From contig NZ_CP082273.1 in the NCBI RefSeq assembly GCF_019880385.1, positions 3,463,133 through 3,527,132 of the forward strand: a DNA stretch of 64,000 bases, in the 5' to 3' direction. How positions within the stretch are numbered: position 1 is the first letter of the stretch; each line of letters starts with the position of its first letter. This DNA comes from Nocardioides coralli. GTDB taxonomy: Bacteria; Actinomycetota; Actinomycetes; Propionibacteriales; Nocardioidaceae. Positions 42,401 to 50,851 of this stretch are shown piece by piece. The notes under the pieces are model-generated. The model had not been told where the DNA came from and did no database searches. It was given only the letters and a program-made list of their open reading frames with translations. The position numbers and the translations under genes were made by a program.

Positions 42401-43053
42401 TCGCGCCGCCCGCGGGCGAGACCACACCGCCCCGGGCCGCGGTCACGATCACGGGCGGGGAGATCTGGACCGGCCGCAAGGTCCGGCTCGACGCCACGCG
42501 ATCCAGCGACGACACCTCGGCGTCCGAGGACCTCACCTACGAGTGGGACCTCGACAACGACGGCCGCACCGACGCCACCGGACCCCAGGTGACCAAGCGG
42601 TTCGGCCAGCCCGGACGTCGGAAGATCGTGCTGACCGTCACCGACGAGGCGGGCAACAGCGACACGTTGGGTCGCACGCTGCAGGTCAACAAGCTGGTCC
42701 ACGCCCGCGCCGACCAGGTGCGCAAGCAGGGGCAGTGGCGCCAACGCTCCGACCGCAGCGCCAGCAAGGGCGCCTACCTCACCAACCGTCCCGGCGGCGC
42801 GCGTGACGTGCTCACCTGGCGCTTCAGCGGCCCTCGCGCACTCCTCGTGCACGGTGACAGCGACCGAGGCGGCCGCGGCACCGTCTACGTCGACGGCACC
42901 AAGGTCGGCACGGTGTCCTTCCGCGGCGAGGACCGGCGGATCGCGTTCGCGCAGGCCCGTCGGTTCCGCGGGCTCGGCGGCGGGAAGCACACCCTCCGCC
43001 TGGTCCTGACCGGCGGCAAGGGTTTCGTGACCGGCCTGGTCAGGTACCGCTGA
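39481..43053 (+). CDS. Secreted M6 (immune inhibitor A-type) metalloprotease with PKD domain
   Basis: 1190 residues. The signal peptide ends near residue 32 (QSASA). A DUF11-like beta domain follows (about 55-160), then the zinc peptidase domain with H474EYGH478 in ISHEYGHSLGLPDF and the Met-turn-like DWSLMATDKSH. A large C-terminal part contains jelly-roll domains (WFIDDVTVTATLPGG), an acidic Ser/Asp-rich linker and one PKD module near the end (YEWDLDNDGRTDATGPQ). It finishes in a beta domain ending GFVTGLVRYR. ATG 39481 has GGAG five bases upstream. A strong bidirectional hairpin follows at 43079. It probably degrades extracellular protein for nutrition. Confidence 0.9.
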   Translation: MPLRPRATLSIAVATALATSLLLPATQSASAEPPKEVQPAAAAVVSEDTVGGLLVENSFVSSVGWVKPGDTYPSRILLTNSSDADVSGVEVTVAAPEGATFTDAGGGATVSPDGTTVTWSPGSVAATSTRTLVLESRAATTDALPTIVWRDISSTATVSVGADTTEVTSHGPKVIPPGEEFDTARYGDRPFPVVPVAYTDRDYQDSHERSLDTVINDPAFEGSTFNLFQEMSLGQLYPEGTVPSEGIADADFDYGPGFDFSKAQAGQTCKGVTFADTPTEEQGTPAYPDRIRDGVYQLPGTTEYYGSDANGTALTGAVAGVGALQAIDSGCGPTGKLVRDAAAIADPEIDYSDYDTDKDGVVDFFMAVFAGCGGNGASQLTVAACEYPDASYDNVWPHSSSLEFYYSDPETGLPGFTTDDQLKDLEGRPLWYEDQTRSAMTTTDTGDALKVYVRVGPYNVNPETAIDRASVISHEYGHSLGLPDFYSTGNRDTYGDWSLMATDKSHNIDAYGRQELGWVVPEVLDSSRTEAGITDSKEDTDTITWQQPDGTPYTLTEGEAGVVRVQNSQMYVAKLPGRVLLDPAKFDSGDGATPVHTWWSRSGNDYGCAKDLGKGHNIDVNLRGPAFDDLPAGTELSLDLKSMWDIEWDYDYGFVLTSTDGGQSFGSNESEKGYTTPASQNPNQNACQAHYGNGLTGTSQSYADGTQDVDRVLGNYPEMIYKADSYDISELVGSEQPVLRFSYATDPGLSRPGWFIDDVTVTATLPGGETREIYTTDFESSGDPDDPRIFNGGCKPHTPGSSCTQGWQYVAAGAEGPSDHAYYLEMRDRSGFDLDGNGQNDRAPIGFESGFYNSYTDEAHGYGNAGTDDPPAQSPLDSSPQPGNSSPNLNDAAWRPGDTPFSDSGEGHTDNYEDPQSQDDNWHFRHDCLTYDVTAMSGEALGPDSADGDLTGTVDFTLGAGCGEFDYGYGEEVVAPPAGETTPPRAAVTITGGEIWTGRKVRLDATRSSDDTSASEDLTYEWDLDNDGRTDATGPQVTKRFGQPGRRKIVLTVTDEAGNSDTLGRTLQVNKLVHARADQVRKQGQWRQRSDRSASKGAYLTNRPGGARDVLTWRFSGPRALLVHGDSDRGGRGTVYVDGTKVGTVSFRGEDRRIAFAQARRFRGLGGGKHTLRLVLTGGKGFVTGLVRYR

Positions 43054-43078
43054 GACGTCACTGAGGACGTGGGGCAGG

Positions 43079-43114
43079 CGGCCCCGCGGCGACCGGTCGG
43101 TCGCCGCGGGGCCG
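43079..43114. terminator. Bidirectional terminator between the M6 and SRPBCC genes
   Basis: CGGCCCCGCGGCGACCG and CGGTCGCCGCGGGGCCG are perfect 17-bp complements with only GT between, so the top pairs must open as a loop. It serves convergent genes. Confidence 0.7.
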
Positions 43115-43121
43115 AGCTGTC

Positions 43122-43580
43122 TCAGGCCTCGGCGTCGGCCTTGATCCGCGCGAGGGTCTGCCGCATGCCGTCCTGCAGCTCGGCGGTGAAGCGGTCGACG
43201 CCGCCGAGCACCGCGTCCTGCAGGCGCAAGGAGATGTCGGTGACCCCGTCCGGCGTACGTCGCTGCTGAACCAGGCGGGTCCCACCGTCGGTGGGCTCGA
43301 GCACGAAGGCCCAGATGGTCGCGTTGTCCTTGACCCGGAAGGCGAACTCGCGGTGCGGCTCGAAGACCACGACCTTCGAGCGGGTCGGCCAGAACAGCAG
43401 GCCGCGACGGTTGAGGTTGATCGCCCGGGTGCCGAGCTGGACCGGCCCGCGCACGAAGCTGTGCACCACCTGGGGGCTCCACCGGGCCATGCGCGACAGG
43501 TCCGTGACGAGCGACCAGACGCGCTCGGGGGTGGCGGCGATGTGGATGCTCTGCTCGAGCTCGGTCTCCGTGGTGGTCAA
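43122..43580 (-). CDS. SRPBCC (START/polyketide cyclase-like) family protein
   Basis: 152-residue helix-grip protein that binds hydrophobic ligands. The fold shows HIAATPERVWSLVTDLSRMARWSPQVV, a beta series with FWPTRSKVVVFEPHREFAFRV and the long C-terminal helix VDRFTAELQDGMRQTLARIKADAEA. TTG 43580 is chosen: GAGGAG lies five bases upstream and the product begins at the normal place (TTTETELEQSIHI). It is divergent from the M28 peptidase gene. The ligand and pathway cannot be inferred. Confidence 0.85.
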   Translation of the reverse strand: MTTTETELEQSIHIAATPERVWSLVTDLSRMARWSPQVVHSFVRGPVQLGTRAINLNRRGLLFWPTRSKVVVFEPHREFAFRVKDNATIWAFVLEPTDGGTRLVQQRRTPDGVTDISLRLQDAVLGGVDRFTAELQDGMRQTLARIKADAEA

Positions 43581-43704
43581 CGGGGCTCCTCGGGTCGGTG
43601 GTCCCCGGCACCGTAGCGTCCGGATCCGGGCTCGCCCCATGACCGGCGCCACACGCTCGGGGCCGAGATCGCGGCATTACGACCCGTGACATCTGGGCCG
43701 GAGC

Positions 43705-43717
43705 ACGTTATAAACGT
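43705..43717. promoter_or_regulatory. AT-rich palindrome upstream of the M28 peptidase gene
   Basis: ACGTT-ATA-AACGT is a perfect palindrome apart from its 3-bp centre, in an otherwise GC-rich 188-bp divergent promoter region. It could be an operator; there is no second copy in the window. Confidence 0.3.
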
Positions 43718-43768
43718 CTGGTCCAGCAGGTCGCCACCTCTTCGGCGACCCGGAATCGAACGGAGCTC

Positions 43769-45406
43769 GTGTTGTCCCCCTCCCATTTCTCTGCGCCGCT
43801 GGCGCGCCGTCGTTGGGCTCGTGCCGGCGTCGCCGCAGCCGCGTCCCTGTCCCTCCTCGCCCTCACCACCCCTCCGACGTCGGCCGACGACGACCGCGAC
43901 GACCGCGACGACCGGTCCTTCGAGCTCGCCGAGGACCTGCGTGAGGACGTCCGCGGCAAGCGGATCATGAAGCACCTCGCGGCCTTCGACGAGATCGGTC
44001 GCACCAACGGCAACTCCCGCGCGTCGGGCACGCCCGGCTACAAGGCCTCGGTCGACTACGTCGTCAAGGAGCTGCGCAAGTCCGGCTACCAGCCCACCGT
44101 CCAGGCCTTCGACTTCCCGTTCTTCGAGGAGCTCGAGCCTGCCCGGCTCGTCACCAGCGGTGGCCAGGAGCTGCCGACCGGCACCTTCACCTACTCCGGC
44201 AGCGGCAACCCCACCGCTCCGGTGCAGGGCGTCGACCTCAAGCTGGCCGGCGACCGCGCCAGCACCTCCGGGTGCGAGGCCGCCGACTTCAACGGCTTCA
44301 CGCCCGGCAACATCGCCCTGATCCAGCGCGGCACCTGCACCTTCGGCACGAAGGCCAACCACGCCGCCGACGCGGGCGCCTCGGGCGTCATCATCTTCAA
44401 CCAGGGCAACAGCGCGGGCCGCATGGACGTCATCGTCGGCACCCTGGGGGAGCCGATGCCCACGCCCATCCCGGTCGTCGGCGCCTCGTTCGACGACGGC
44501 GCGGCGCTCGCCGCCCAGTCCGGCGACGTCGAGGTGTTCGCCAAGACCATCTCGGAGATCCGCGAGACGTGGAACGTCTTCGCCGAGACCGAGGCCGGCG
44601 ACCCCGACAACGTCGTGATGACCGGGTCGCACCTCGACAGCGTGGCCGCCGGCCCCGGCGTCAACGACAACGGCAGCGGCTCCGCGGCGATCCTCGAGGT
44701 GGCCAAGGTGCTGGCCGAGGAGGCCGACGACGACGAGGACCTGCCCAACAAGGTCCGCTTCGCCTGGTGGGGTGCCGAGGAGCTCGGCCTGCTCGGAGCC
44801 GAGCACTACATCGGTGACCTCCAGGCCAACAGCCCCGAGGAGCTCGAGCGGATCGCGCTCTACCTCAACTTCGACATGATCGGCTCGCCGAACTACGCGC
44901 GGTTCGTCTACGACGGTGACAACTCCCGCTTCCCGGTCGGTCCGGGTGCGGCGGCGGGCCCGAAGGGCTCCGACGCCATCGAGCAGGCCTTCCACGACGC
45001 GTTCGCCGACCACGACCGCGCCTCGGAGGAGACCCCGTTCAGCGGTCGCAGCGACTACGGGCCGTTCATCGCCAAGGGCGTCGACATCCCCGCCGGCGGT
45101 CTCTTCACCGGTGCCGAGGGCGTCAAGTCCGCCCAGCAGGCGGCCTACTTCGGTGGCGAGGCCGGCGTGGCCTACGACAAGTGCTACCACCAAGCGTGCG
45201 ACGACCTGAGCAACGTCAGCCGCCAGGCGATCGACGAGATGTCGGACGCCGTGGCGAAGGTCATCGGCATGTTCGCGGTGAGCACCCAGCCGGTCAACGG
45301 CATCGGTGCGGAGTGGCCGGCGCTCGGCTACGGCGCACCGGTGGGCGACGGCACCACCGGTGGTGGCGGGCTGCACGACGACCACGACCACGAGCCGGAG
45401 TCCTGA
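43769..45406 (+). CDS. Secreted M28 family aminopeptidase with PA domain
   Basis: 545 residues. The signal peptide covers about 1-38, followed by an Asp/Arg repeat (DDDRDDRDDR). The M28 zinc domain is split by a protease-associated domain (about 130-255; GCEAADFNGFTPGNIALIQRGTCTFGTKANHAADAGASGVIIFN). Zinc ligands are in GSHLDSV, GVNDNGSGSAA, GAEELGLLG (Glu), NFDMIGSPN and YHQACDD. It resembles Streptomyces aminopeptidase S and ends in a His/Asp-rich tail (LHDDHDHEPES). It starts at GTG 43769, or TTG 43772, which has better spacing from GGAG. It probably releases N-terminal residues from extracellular peptides, complementing the M6 protease. Confidence 0.92.
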   Translation: MLSPSHFSAPLARRRWARAGVAAAASLSLLALTTPPTSADDDRDDRDDRSFELAEDLREDVRGKRIMKHLAAFDEIGRTNGNSRASGTPGYKASVDYVVKELRKSGYQPTVQAFDFPFFEELEPARLVTSGGQELPTGTFTYSGSGNPTAPVQGVDLKLAGDRASTSGCEAADFNGFTPGNIALIQRGTCTFGTKANHAADAGASGVIIFNQGNSAGRMDVIVGTLGEPMPTPIPVVGASFDDGAALAAQSGDVEVFAKTISEIRETWNVFAETEAGDPDNVVMTGSHLDSVAAGPGVNDNGSGSAAILEVAKVLAEEADDDEDLPNKVRFAWWGAEELGLLGAEHYIGDLQANSPEELERIALYLNFDMIGSPNYARFVYDGDNSRFPVGPGAAAGPKGSDAIEQAFHDAFADHDRASEETPFSGRSDYGPFIAKGVDIPAGGLFTGAEGVKSAQQAAYFGGEAGVAYDKCYHQACDDLSNVSRQAIDEMSDAVAKVIGMFAVSTQPVNGIGAEWPALGYGAPVGDGTTGGGGLHDDHDHEPES

Positions 45407-45430
45407 GCCGGCGCACCACACGACACCACA

Positions 45431-45468
45431 CCGAGGGTCGGTCCCGCTGCTGCGGGGCCGGCCCTCGG
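45431..45468. terminator. Bidirectional terminator between the M28 and CCA-enzyme genes
   Basis: CCGAGGGTCGGTCCCGC and GCGGGGCCGGCCCTCGG pair at 15 of 17 positions, with the rest G-U, around the loop TGCT. Confidence 0.65.
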
Positions 45469-45502
45469 CGCGTCCGGGGCGCCAGGGTCAGAGGCGCCAG
45501 GG

Positions 45503-46957
45503 TCAGAGGGGGGTACGGGCGGACCACCAGGCGCGCAGGCGGCGACCGGCCTCCTCCTCGCCGAGCGGGCCCTCGTCGATGCGCAGGTCGAGCAGGAAGC
45601 GGTAGGCCTCCCCCACCTCGCGCCCCGGCCCGATCCCGAGCAGCGCCATGATCTGGTTGCCGTCGAGGTCAGGCCGCATGGCGGCCAGCTCCTCCTCCTC
45701 CGCGAGCCGGGCGATCCGCTCCTCGAGCTCGTCGTAGGTACGCCGCAGCCGCTCGGCCTTGCGGCGGTTGCGCGTCGTGCAGTCGGCCCGGGTGAGGATG
45801 TGGAGCCGCTCGAGCTGCTCGCCGGCGTCGCGGACGTAGCGGCGGACCGCCGAGTCGGTCCACTCGCCCTCGCCGTACCCGTGGAAGCGCAGGTGCAGCT
45901 CCACGAGGGCGGAGACCGCCTCGGTCTGGTCGCCGGAGAACCGCAGGGCACGCATCCGCTTCCGGGTGAGCTTCGCGCCCACCACGTCGTGGTGGTGGAA
46001 GGTGACCGAGCCGTCGGGAAGGAACCGCCGGGTCCGGGGCTTGCCCACGTCGTGCATGAGAGCGGCGAACCGCACCACGAAGTCGGGGCGCTCGTCGAGC
46101 CGGTGCTCGAGGTCGATGGCCTGCTCCAGCACCGTGAGTGTGTGCTCGTAGACGTCCTTGTGACGGTGGTGCTCGTCGCGCTCGAGCGCGAGTGCCGGCA
46201 GCTCGGGCAGCACCCGGTCGGCCAGCCTGGTCTCCACGAGCAGCGTGAGACCCAGCCGCGGGTGCGGGGCGCAGACGAGCTTCACCAGCTCCTCGCGCAC
46301 CCGCTCCGCCGAGATGATCCCGATCCGGTCGGCCATCGCCGCCATGGCCGCCACCACGTCCGGGGCCACGGTGAAGCCGAGCTGCGCGGCGAACCGGGCC
46401 GCCCGCATCATCCGGAGCGGGTCGTCGGAGAAGCTGTCCTCCGGGGTCCCGGGGGTGCGCAGCTGCTGCTGGGCGAGGTCGACCACCCCGCCGTGGGGGT
46501 CCTCGAAGGTGCGGTCCGGGATCGAGATGGCCATCGCGTTGACCGTGAAGTCGCGCCGACCCAGGTCGCCCGCGAGGCTGTCGCCGAACGCCACGTCCGG
46601 CTTGCGGGAGGCCGGGTCGTAGCTCTCCGACCGGTAGGTCGTGATCTCCAGCTGCCACTCGCCCTTGCGGCAGCCGATGGTGCCGTAGTCGCGCCCCACG
46701 TCCCACACGGCGTCGGCCCAGCCGAGGAGGAGCCGTTCGGTGGTCTCCGGCGCCGCCGAGGTGGTCAGGTCGAGGTCGCTCACCCGCCGACCGAGCAGCG
46801 CGTCACGCACCGGCCCGCCGACGAGGTGCAGGTCCTCCCCGGCCTCGGCGAAGCGTGATCCGAGGCCGTCGAGCACGGGTGCCAGGCGGTCGAGCTCGGC
46901 CGTCAGCGACTGCTGGGCGTCGCGGAGGTTCCATGCGGGCTGAACGGGCTCTGGCAC
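45503..46957 (-). CDS. cca: CCA tRNA nucleotidyltransferase (pcnA/cca family)
   Basis: 484 residues. Class II nucleotidyltransferase that repairs tRNA CCA ends. The head domain has LHLVGGPVRDALLGRRVSDLDLTTSA with the two catalytic Asp, followed by GRRDFTVNAMAI, DDPLRMMRAARFAAQLGF and RIGIISAERVREELVKLV. An HD domain is fused after it (FAALMHDVGKPRTRR). Length is normal for actinobacteria. It begins at GTG 46957 with TAGAGT eight bases upstream and no Shine-Dalgarno. It is divergent from the DUF6049 gene across 86 bp; the NUDIX gene found between them in many relatives is absent here. Confidence 0.94.
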   Translation of the reverse strand: MPEPVQPAWNLRDAQQSLTAELDRLAPVLDGLGSRFAEAGEDLHLVGGPVRDALLGRRVSDLDLTTSAAPETTERLLLGWADAVWDVGRDYGTIGCRKGEWQLEITTYRSESYDPASRKPDVAFGDSLAGDLGRRDFTVNAMAISIPDRTFEDPHGGVVDLAQQQLRTPGTPEDSFSDDPLRMMRAARFAAQLGFTVAPDVVAAMAAMADRIGIISAERVREELVKLVCAPHPRLGLTLLVETRLADRVLPELPALALERDEHHRHKDVYEHTLTVLEQAIDLEHRLDERPDFVVRFAALMHDVGKPRTRRFLPDGSVTFHHHDVVGAKLTRKRMRALRFSGDQTEAVSALVELHLRFHGYGEGEWTDSAVRRYVRDAGEQLERLHILTRADCTTRNRRKAERLRRTYDELEERIARLAEEEELAAMRPDLDGNQIMALLGIGPGREVGEAYRFLLDLRIDEGPLGEEEAGRRLRAWWSARTPL

Positions 46958-46965
46958 GCCCAGAA

Positions 46966-46971
46966 ACTCTA
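46966..46971 (-). promoter_or_regulatory. -10 element of the cca gene
   Basis: On the minus strand TAGAGT ends eight bases before GTG 46957, so the leader would be at most one or two bases. Confidence 0.4.
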
Positions 46972-47030
46972 GGGCACAGGCAGGCTCCGACCCGCCTCGC
47001 GGGCCCCCCTGACCTCGCAGACCCGCCGGA

Positions 47031-47036
47031 TAGAGT
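47031..47036 (+). promoter_or_regulatory. -10 element of the DUF6049 gene
   Basis: TAGAGT ends seven bases before GTG 47044. It is the same hexamer as used by cca on the opposite strand. Confidence 0.45.
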
Positions 47037-47043
47037 CGGCGCC

Positions 47044-49158
47044 GTGCGTCCCCCGTGGTCCCTGCTGCCTGCCCTCGCGCTGGTGGTGGCGACGACCACG
47101 CTGCTCGGACCGGTGGGCGCGGCGCCCGTCGCGGCCTCGGCCGCTCCCGCGCGGGACGACCAACCGCTGCAGGTCACCATCGACCGGCTCACCCCGGCCG
47201 AGGTGCCGGCCCGGGGCCGGATCCGGATGCGGGGCACGGTCACCAACGCCAGCGACGAGCGATGGCGGGCGATCAACGTCTACGCGTTCATGGCGGCGAC
47301 GCCCATCACCAGCGGTGAGGAGCTCGCCGAGGCGGTCACGATCCCCTTCGAGTCGGAGGTCGGCGCCCGGATCGTCGACCCGGGCACCTTCGACAGCGTG
47401 GGCTCGCTCGACCCCGGTGAGTCCGCGAGCTTCTCCGTACGACTGCGCCGGGACCAGCTCCCGGCCTCGTCACCGGGCGTCTACTGGTTCGGCGCCCATG
47501 CCCTCGGCAACACCGATGCCGCCCGCGACGGCATCGCCGACGGCCGGGCCCGGACCTTCCTCCCGCTGGTGCCCCCCTCCACCCGCGCCACCGTGCAGAC
47601 CTCCATCGTCCTGCCGGTGAGGCGGCCCGTCAGCCACACCGTCGGCGGACGGATCCGTGCGGTCGGCCGCTGGGCCGAGGACCTCGCGCCGGACGGTCGG
47701 CTCGGTGCCCCCCTCGCGCTCGCCACGGCCGAAGGGGCCGGGCCGGTGACCTGGCTGGTGGACCCGGCGGTCCCGGACGCGGTCGCCCGACTCGTGGCGG
47801 GCAACCCGACCCGGTCGCTCGGCGCCACCCCCGACCCCGAGGCCCCGCAGGACCAGGCTCCTGAGGACCCGCCCGACGAGGACGAGAGCGAGGCCGCCGA
47901 CGCCGCTGACGGCGGGAGCGCGGAGACGTCCGCGAACCCGGCGGTCGAGCGGGGGGCCACCTGGCTGGACCGGATGCGGTCGGCCCTGACGGTCGACGAG
48001 GTGCTGGCACTACCCTACGGCGACCTCGACCTGGCCGCGGTCGCCGCCGCCGACCCGTCCCTCTACCGCACCGCCGTACGCCGGACGGGCACCCAGCTCG
48101 AGCAGTGGTCGGTCGACAGCGACCCTGCCGCCGCCAGCCTGAGCGGACTCCTGCCGCCGGAGGTGATCGACCTCGTCGAGCCCCGGACCACCGTGCTGCT
48201 CAGCGAGCGCGGCCTCCGTCGGCCCGCCCCGGACACCGCCGTCACCATCGGCGGCCGCCGCGTGGTGGTGACCTCGTCCGCGACCGGCCAGGGCGGACCC
48301 GGCCCGGAGGACCGGCTGGGGGCCATCGCGATGCGGCAGCGGGTCCTGGCCGACGCCGCCCTCCGCGTGCTGTCGGACGACCGCCAGCCGCTGGTGGTCG
48401 TGATGCCGGCAGCGTTCCGGCCCGAGAACCCGGCCACGTTCTGGCGAGGCACTGACGTGAAGTGGCTGGACCTCGGCGACGTCGCCGATCTCGACGTGGG
48501 ACCGGAGCTGCCGCCCCGGGTGATCGACTACCCCGTCGACGAACAGCTCACCGAGCTCGACGAGTCCGCCCTCGACGCGGCCCGGGCCCTGATCGCGGCC
48601 GGACGCACGCTCCAGGGGATCCTGACCGACAACGACCGCCTGGCCGACCAGACCCTCGACGAGGCGCTGTCCTCGATCGGCTACCACGACCGCAGCCGGG
48701 CGCTGGAGTCCCGGGCCGACACGCTGGGCGCCATCGCCTGGGTCACCGGCCGGCTCCAGGGCGTCCGGATCCGGGCCCCCAAGGGCGTCACGCTCTCCAG
48801 CGCCGCCGGTCGCTTCGCCGCGACCCTGACCAACCGGCTGCGGCACCCGGTCACGGTGTCGGTCCGTCCGGTGAGCCAGGGCGACGTCAGCATCGAGCAA
48901 CCGGAGCCCGTGGAGCTTCCTGCCCGGGGCCGTCAGTCGGTGGAGTTCAACGCGACGACCAGCAGCCCTGGCGTGCACTACGTGCGCCTGGTGGTGACCG
49001 ATGCCGAGGGCACCCCCCTCGGCGCCGACCAGCGGATCCCCATCCGTTCGGCGCAGGTCAGCGACGTGATCTGGGTGATCATGGGCGTCGGCGTGGGACT
49101 GCTCTTCGTCGCGATCGCCGTACGCGTGTTCCGCCGGGTCCGGAGCGAGCGCGCATGA
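47044..49158 (+). CDS. DUF6049 family membrane-anchored protein upstream of murJ
   Basis: 704 residues. A signal sequence (WSLLPALALVVATTTLLGPVGAAPVAA) is followed by a large exported region and one C-terminal helix (VIWVIMGVGVGLLFVAIAVRVF) with a basic cytosolic end. The first domain (about 45-180) is beta-rich (TVTNASDERWRAINVYAFMA). An acidic linker (EDPPDEDESEAADAADGG) separates it from the central alpha/beta part. A final Ig-like domain (about 575-665) is of the NEW3/CARDB type. It is conserved next to murJ in actinobacteria; its stop overlaps the murJ ATG by four bases, implying coupling and a role in envelope assembly. The molecular role is not known. Confidence 0.87.
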   Translation: MRPPWSLLPALALVVATTTLLGPVGAAPVAASAAPARDDQPLQVTIDRLTPAEVPARGRIRMRGTVTNASDERWRAINVYAFMAATPITSGEELAEAVTIPFESEVGARIVDPGTFDSVGSLDPGESASFSVRLRRDQLPASSPGVYWFGAHALGNTDAARDGIADGRARTFLPLVPPSTRATVQTSIVLPVRRPVSHTVGGRIRAVGRWAEDLAPDGRLGAPLALATAEGAGPVTWLVDPAVPDAVARLVAGNPTRSLGATPDPEAPQDQAPEDPPDEDESEAADAADGGSAETSANPAVERGATWLDRMRSALTVDEVLALPYGDLDLAAVAAADPSLYRTAVRRTGTQLEQWSVDSDPAAASLSGLLPPEVIDLVEPRTTVLLSERGLRRPAPDTAVTIGGRRVVVTSSATGQGGPGPEDRLGAIAMRQRVLADAALRVLSDDRQPLVVVMPAAFRPENPATFWRGTDVKWLDLGDVADLDVGPELPPRVIDYPVDEQLTELDESALDAARALIAAGRTLQGILTDNDRLADQTLDEALSSIGYHDRSRALESRADTLGAIAWVTGRLQGVRIRAPKGVTLSSAAGRFAATLTNRLRHPVTVSVRPVSQGDVSIEQPEPVELPARGRQSVEFNATTSSPGVHYVRLVVTDAEGTPLGADQRIPIRSAQVSDVIWVIMGVGVGLLFVAIAVRVFRRVRSERA

Positions 49159-50810
49159 GCGAGGACACCCGGATCCTCTCCTCCAGCGCGGTGATGGCCG
49201 CCGGCACGACGGTCTCCCGGCTGAGCGGCTACGTCCGTTCCGCGCTCCTCGTGGCCGCGCTGGGGCAGGGGCTGCACGCCGAACAGTTCAACATCGCCAA
49301 CACCGTCCCCAACATGCTCTACATCCTGCTGGCGGGTGGTGTGTTCAACGCCGTGCTCGTCCCGCAGCTGGTGCGGGCGATGAAGAACGACGACGACGGC
49401 GGGGAGGCCTACACGAGCCGGATCGTCACGCTGGCCGTGCTCTTCCTGGGGGTGGTCACGGTGGCGCTCGTCGTCACCGCGCCCTGGTTGATGGAGCTGT
49501 TCCTCAGTGACGCCTACGACGACCCCGAGCTCGCCGCCCAGCGAGACTCGGTCGTCGACTTCGCCCGCTACTGCCTGCCCCAGGTCTTCCTCTACGGCAT
49601 GTTCGTGCTGCTGGGCCAGGTGCTCAACGCCCGCGGCCGGTTCGGCCCGATGATGTGGGCCCCGATCGCCAACAACCTGATCGCGGTCGCCGTGCTCGCG
49701 ACCTACCTGCTCGTCTTCGGCCCGGCGTCCGGCGAGGAGCTGTTCGGTCCCTTCGGGCCCGACCAGGAGGCACTGCTGGGGCTCGGGTCGACCCTCGGCA
49801 TCCTCGCTCAGCTGCTGGTGCTGCTCCCGGTGCTCCGTTCGGCCGGGGTCCGGATCCGGCCGCGCCTCGACGTCCGCGGCACCGGTCTGGGCCACACGTT
49901 CCGGCTGGGCATGTGGACGGTCCTCTTCGTGATCGTCAACCAGATCGCCTACACGGTGGTCGTCAGGCTCGCCAGCAGCGGTCCCGCCGAGAACCCCGGC
50001 GAGCCGGCCACCGGCTACACCGTCTACTCGTTCGCCTTCCTCATCGTCATGGTCCCCCACGCCATCGTCACCGTGTCGCTGGCGACCGCCGTGCTCCCCC
50101 AGATGTCGCGCCAAGCGGCGGAGGAGGACCGCGCGGGCCTCGCGCGCACGCTCGTCACGACACTCCGCAGCGCCCTCGTGGTGATCGTCCCGGTCGCACT
50201 GCTCCTGCCCCTGGTCGCGGTCGACGTCGCCCACGTGATCTGGGGGTACGGCGCGGGCCGCACCACCTACCAGCTCTTCGCCCCGACCCTGGCCCTCTTC
50301 GGGATCGGCCTGGTCTTCTTCACCGTCCACTACCTGATGCTGCGCGGCTTCTACGCCCTCGAGCAGACCCGGACGGTCTTCCTCGTCCAGTGCGTGATCG
50401 CAGCCACCAACATCGCGGCCGCCCTGCTGCTGGTCCGCGAGGCCTCAGCCGAGCAGACCTCCCCGGCCCTGGTGCTGGCCTACGGTGCCGCCTACGCCGT
50501 GGGCGCGGTGGTCTCCACGATGGTCCTCGGGCGGGAGCTCGGGGGGCTCGGGCTCGGTCCCGTCGTGCGGTTCGTGGTGAGGCTGCTGCTGGTCGCGGGG
50601 CTGGCCGCGCTGGTGGCGTACGCCGCGGCGCGCCTGCTCGCCGGGCTCGGGGAGGACCCCGCCCTGGTGATCGCGCTGCTCCGCGTCGTCGCGGTGACGC
50701 TCGTCGACGTCGCCGCGTTCCTGCTGCTCGCCCGCCTGCTGCGGCTCGGCGAGGTGACCACGCTGATGGACACGATCACGGGGCGGCTACGGTCCCGTAG
50801 CGGGGGCTGA
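49155..50810 (+). CDS. murJ: Lipid II flippase MurJ (MviN)
   Basis: 551-residue inner-membrane protein with about fourteen helices that moves lipid II to the outer face for peptidoglycan synthesis. The family start is clear: SSSAVMAAGTTVSRLSGYVRSALL, NIANTVPNMLYILLAGGVFNAVLVPQLVR and GQVLNARGRFGPMMWAPIANN. A late helix pair ends near LLRLGEVTTLMDTI, and the protein stops without the cytosolic pseudokinase domain that mycobacterial MviN carries as a fusion. That domain is encoded by the next gene. ATG 49155 overlaps the DUF6049 stop. Confidence 0.96.
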   Translation: MSEDTRILSSSAVMAAGTTVSRLSGYVRSALLVAALGQGLHAEQFNIANTVPNMLYILLAGGVFNAVLVPQLVRAMKNDDDGGEAYTSRIVTLAVLFLGVVTVALVVTAPWLMELFLSDAYDDPELAAQRDSVVDFARYCLPQVFLYGMFVLLGQVLNARGRFGPMMWAPIANNLIAVAVLATYLLVFGPASGEELFGPFGPDQEALLGLGSTLGILAQLLVLLPVLRSAGVRIRPRLDVRGTGLGHTFRLGMWTVLFVIVNQIAYTVVVRLASSGPAENPGEPATGYTVYSFAFLIVMVPHAIVTVSLATAVLPQMSRQAAEEDRAGLARTLVTTLRSALVVIVPVALLLPLVAVDVAHVIWGYGAGRTTYQLFAPTLALFGIGLVFFTVHYLMLRGFYALEQTRTVFLVQCVIAATNIAAALLLVREASAEQTSPALVLAYGAAYAVGAVVSTMVLGRELGGLGLGPVVRFVVRLLLVAGLAALVAYAAARLLAGLGEDPALVIALLRVVAVTLVDVAAFLLLARLLRLGEVTTLMDTITGRLRSRSGG

Positions 50811-50817
50811 CCAGACC

Positions 50818-50823
50818 TACGAT
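50818..50823 (+). promoter_or_regulatory. -10 element of the pseudokinase gene
   Basis: TACGAT, about 28 bases before GTG 50852. Unlike the leaderless cases, this leaves room for a leader with the Shine-Dalgarno sequence GAGGGG. Confidence 0.45.
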
Positions 50824-50851
50824 GGGGCCAGAGGCTCGAAGAGGGGAATCC

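Noticed and set aside
39466..43692. Two long leftward frames opposite the M6 protease gene
   Set aside because: Val/Gly/Arg-rich antisense shadows; the rightward frame has a signal peptide, HEYGH and a ribosome-binding site.
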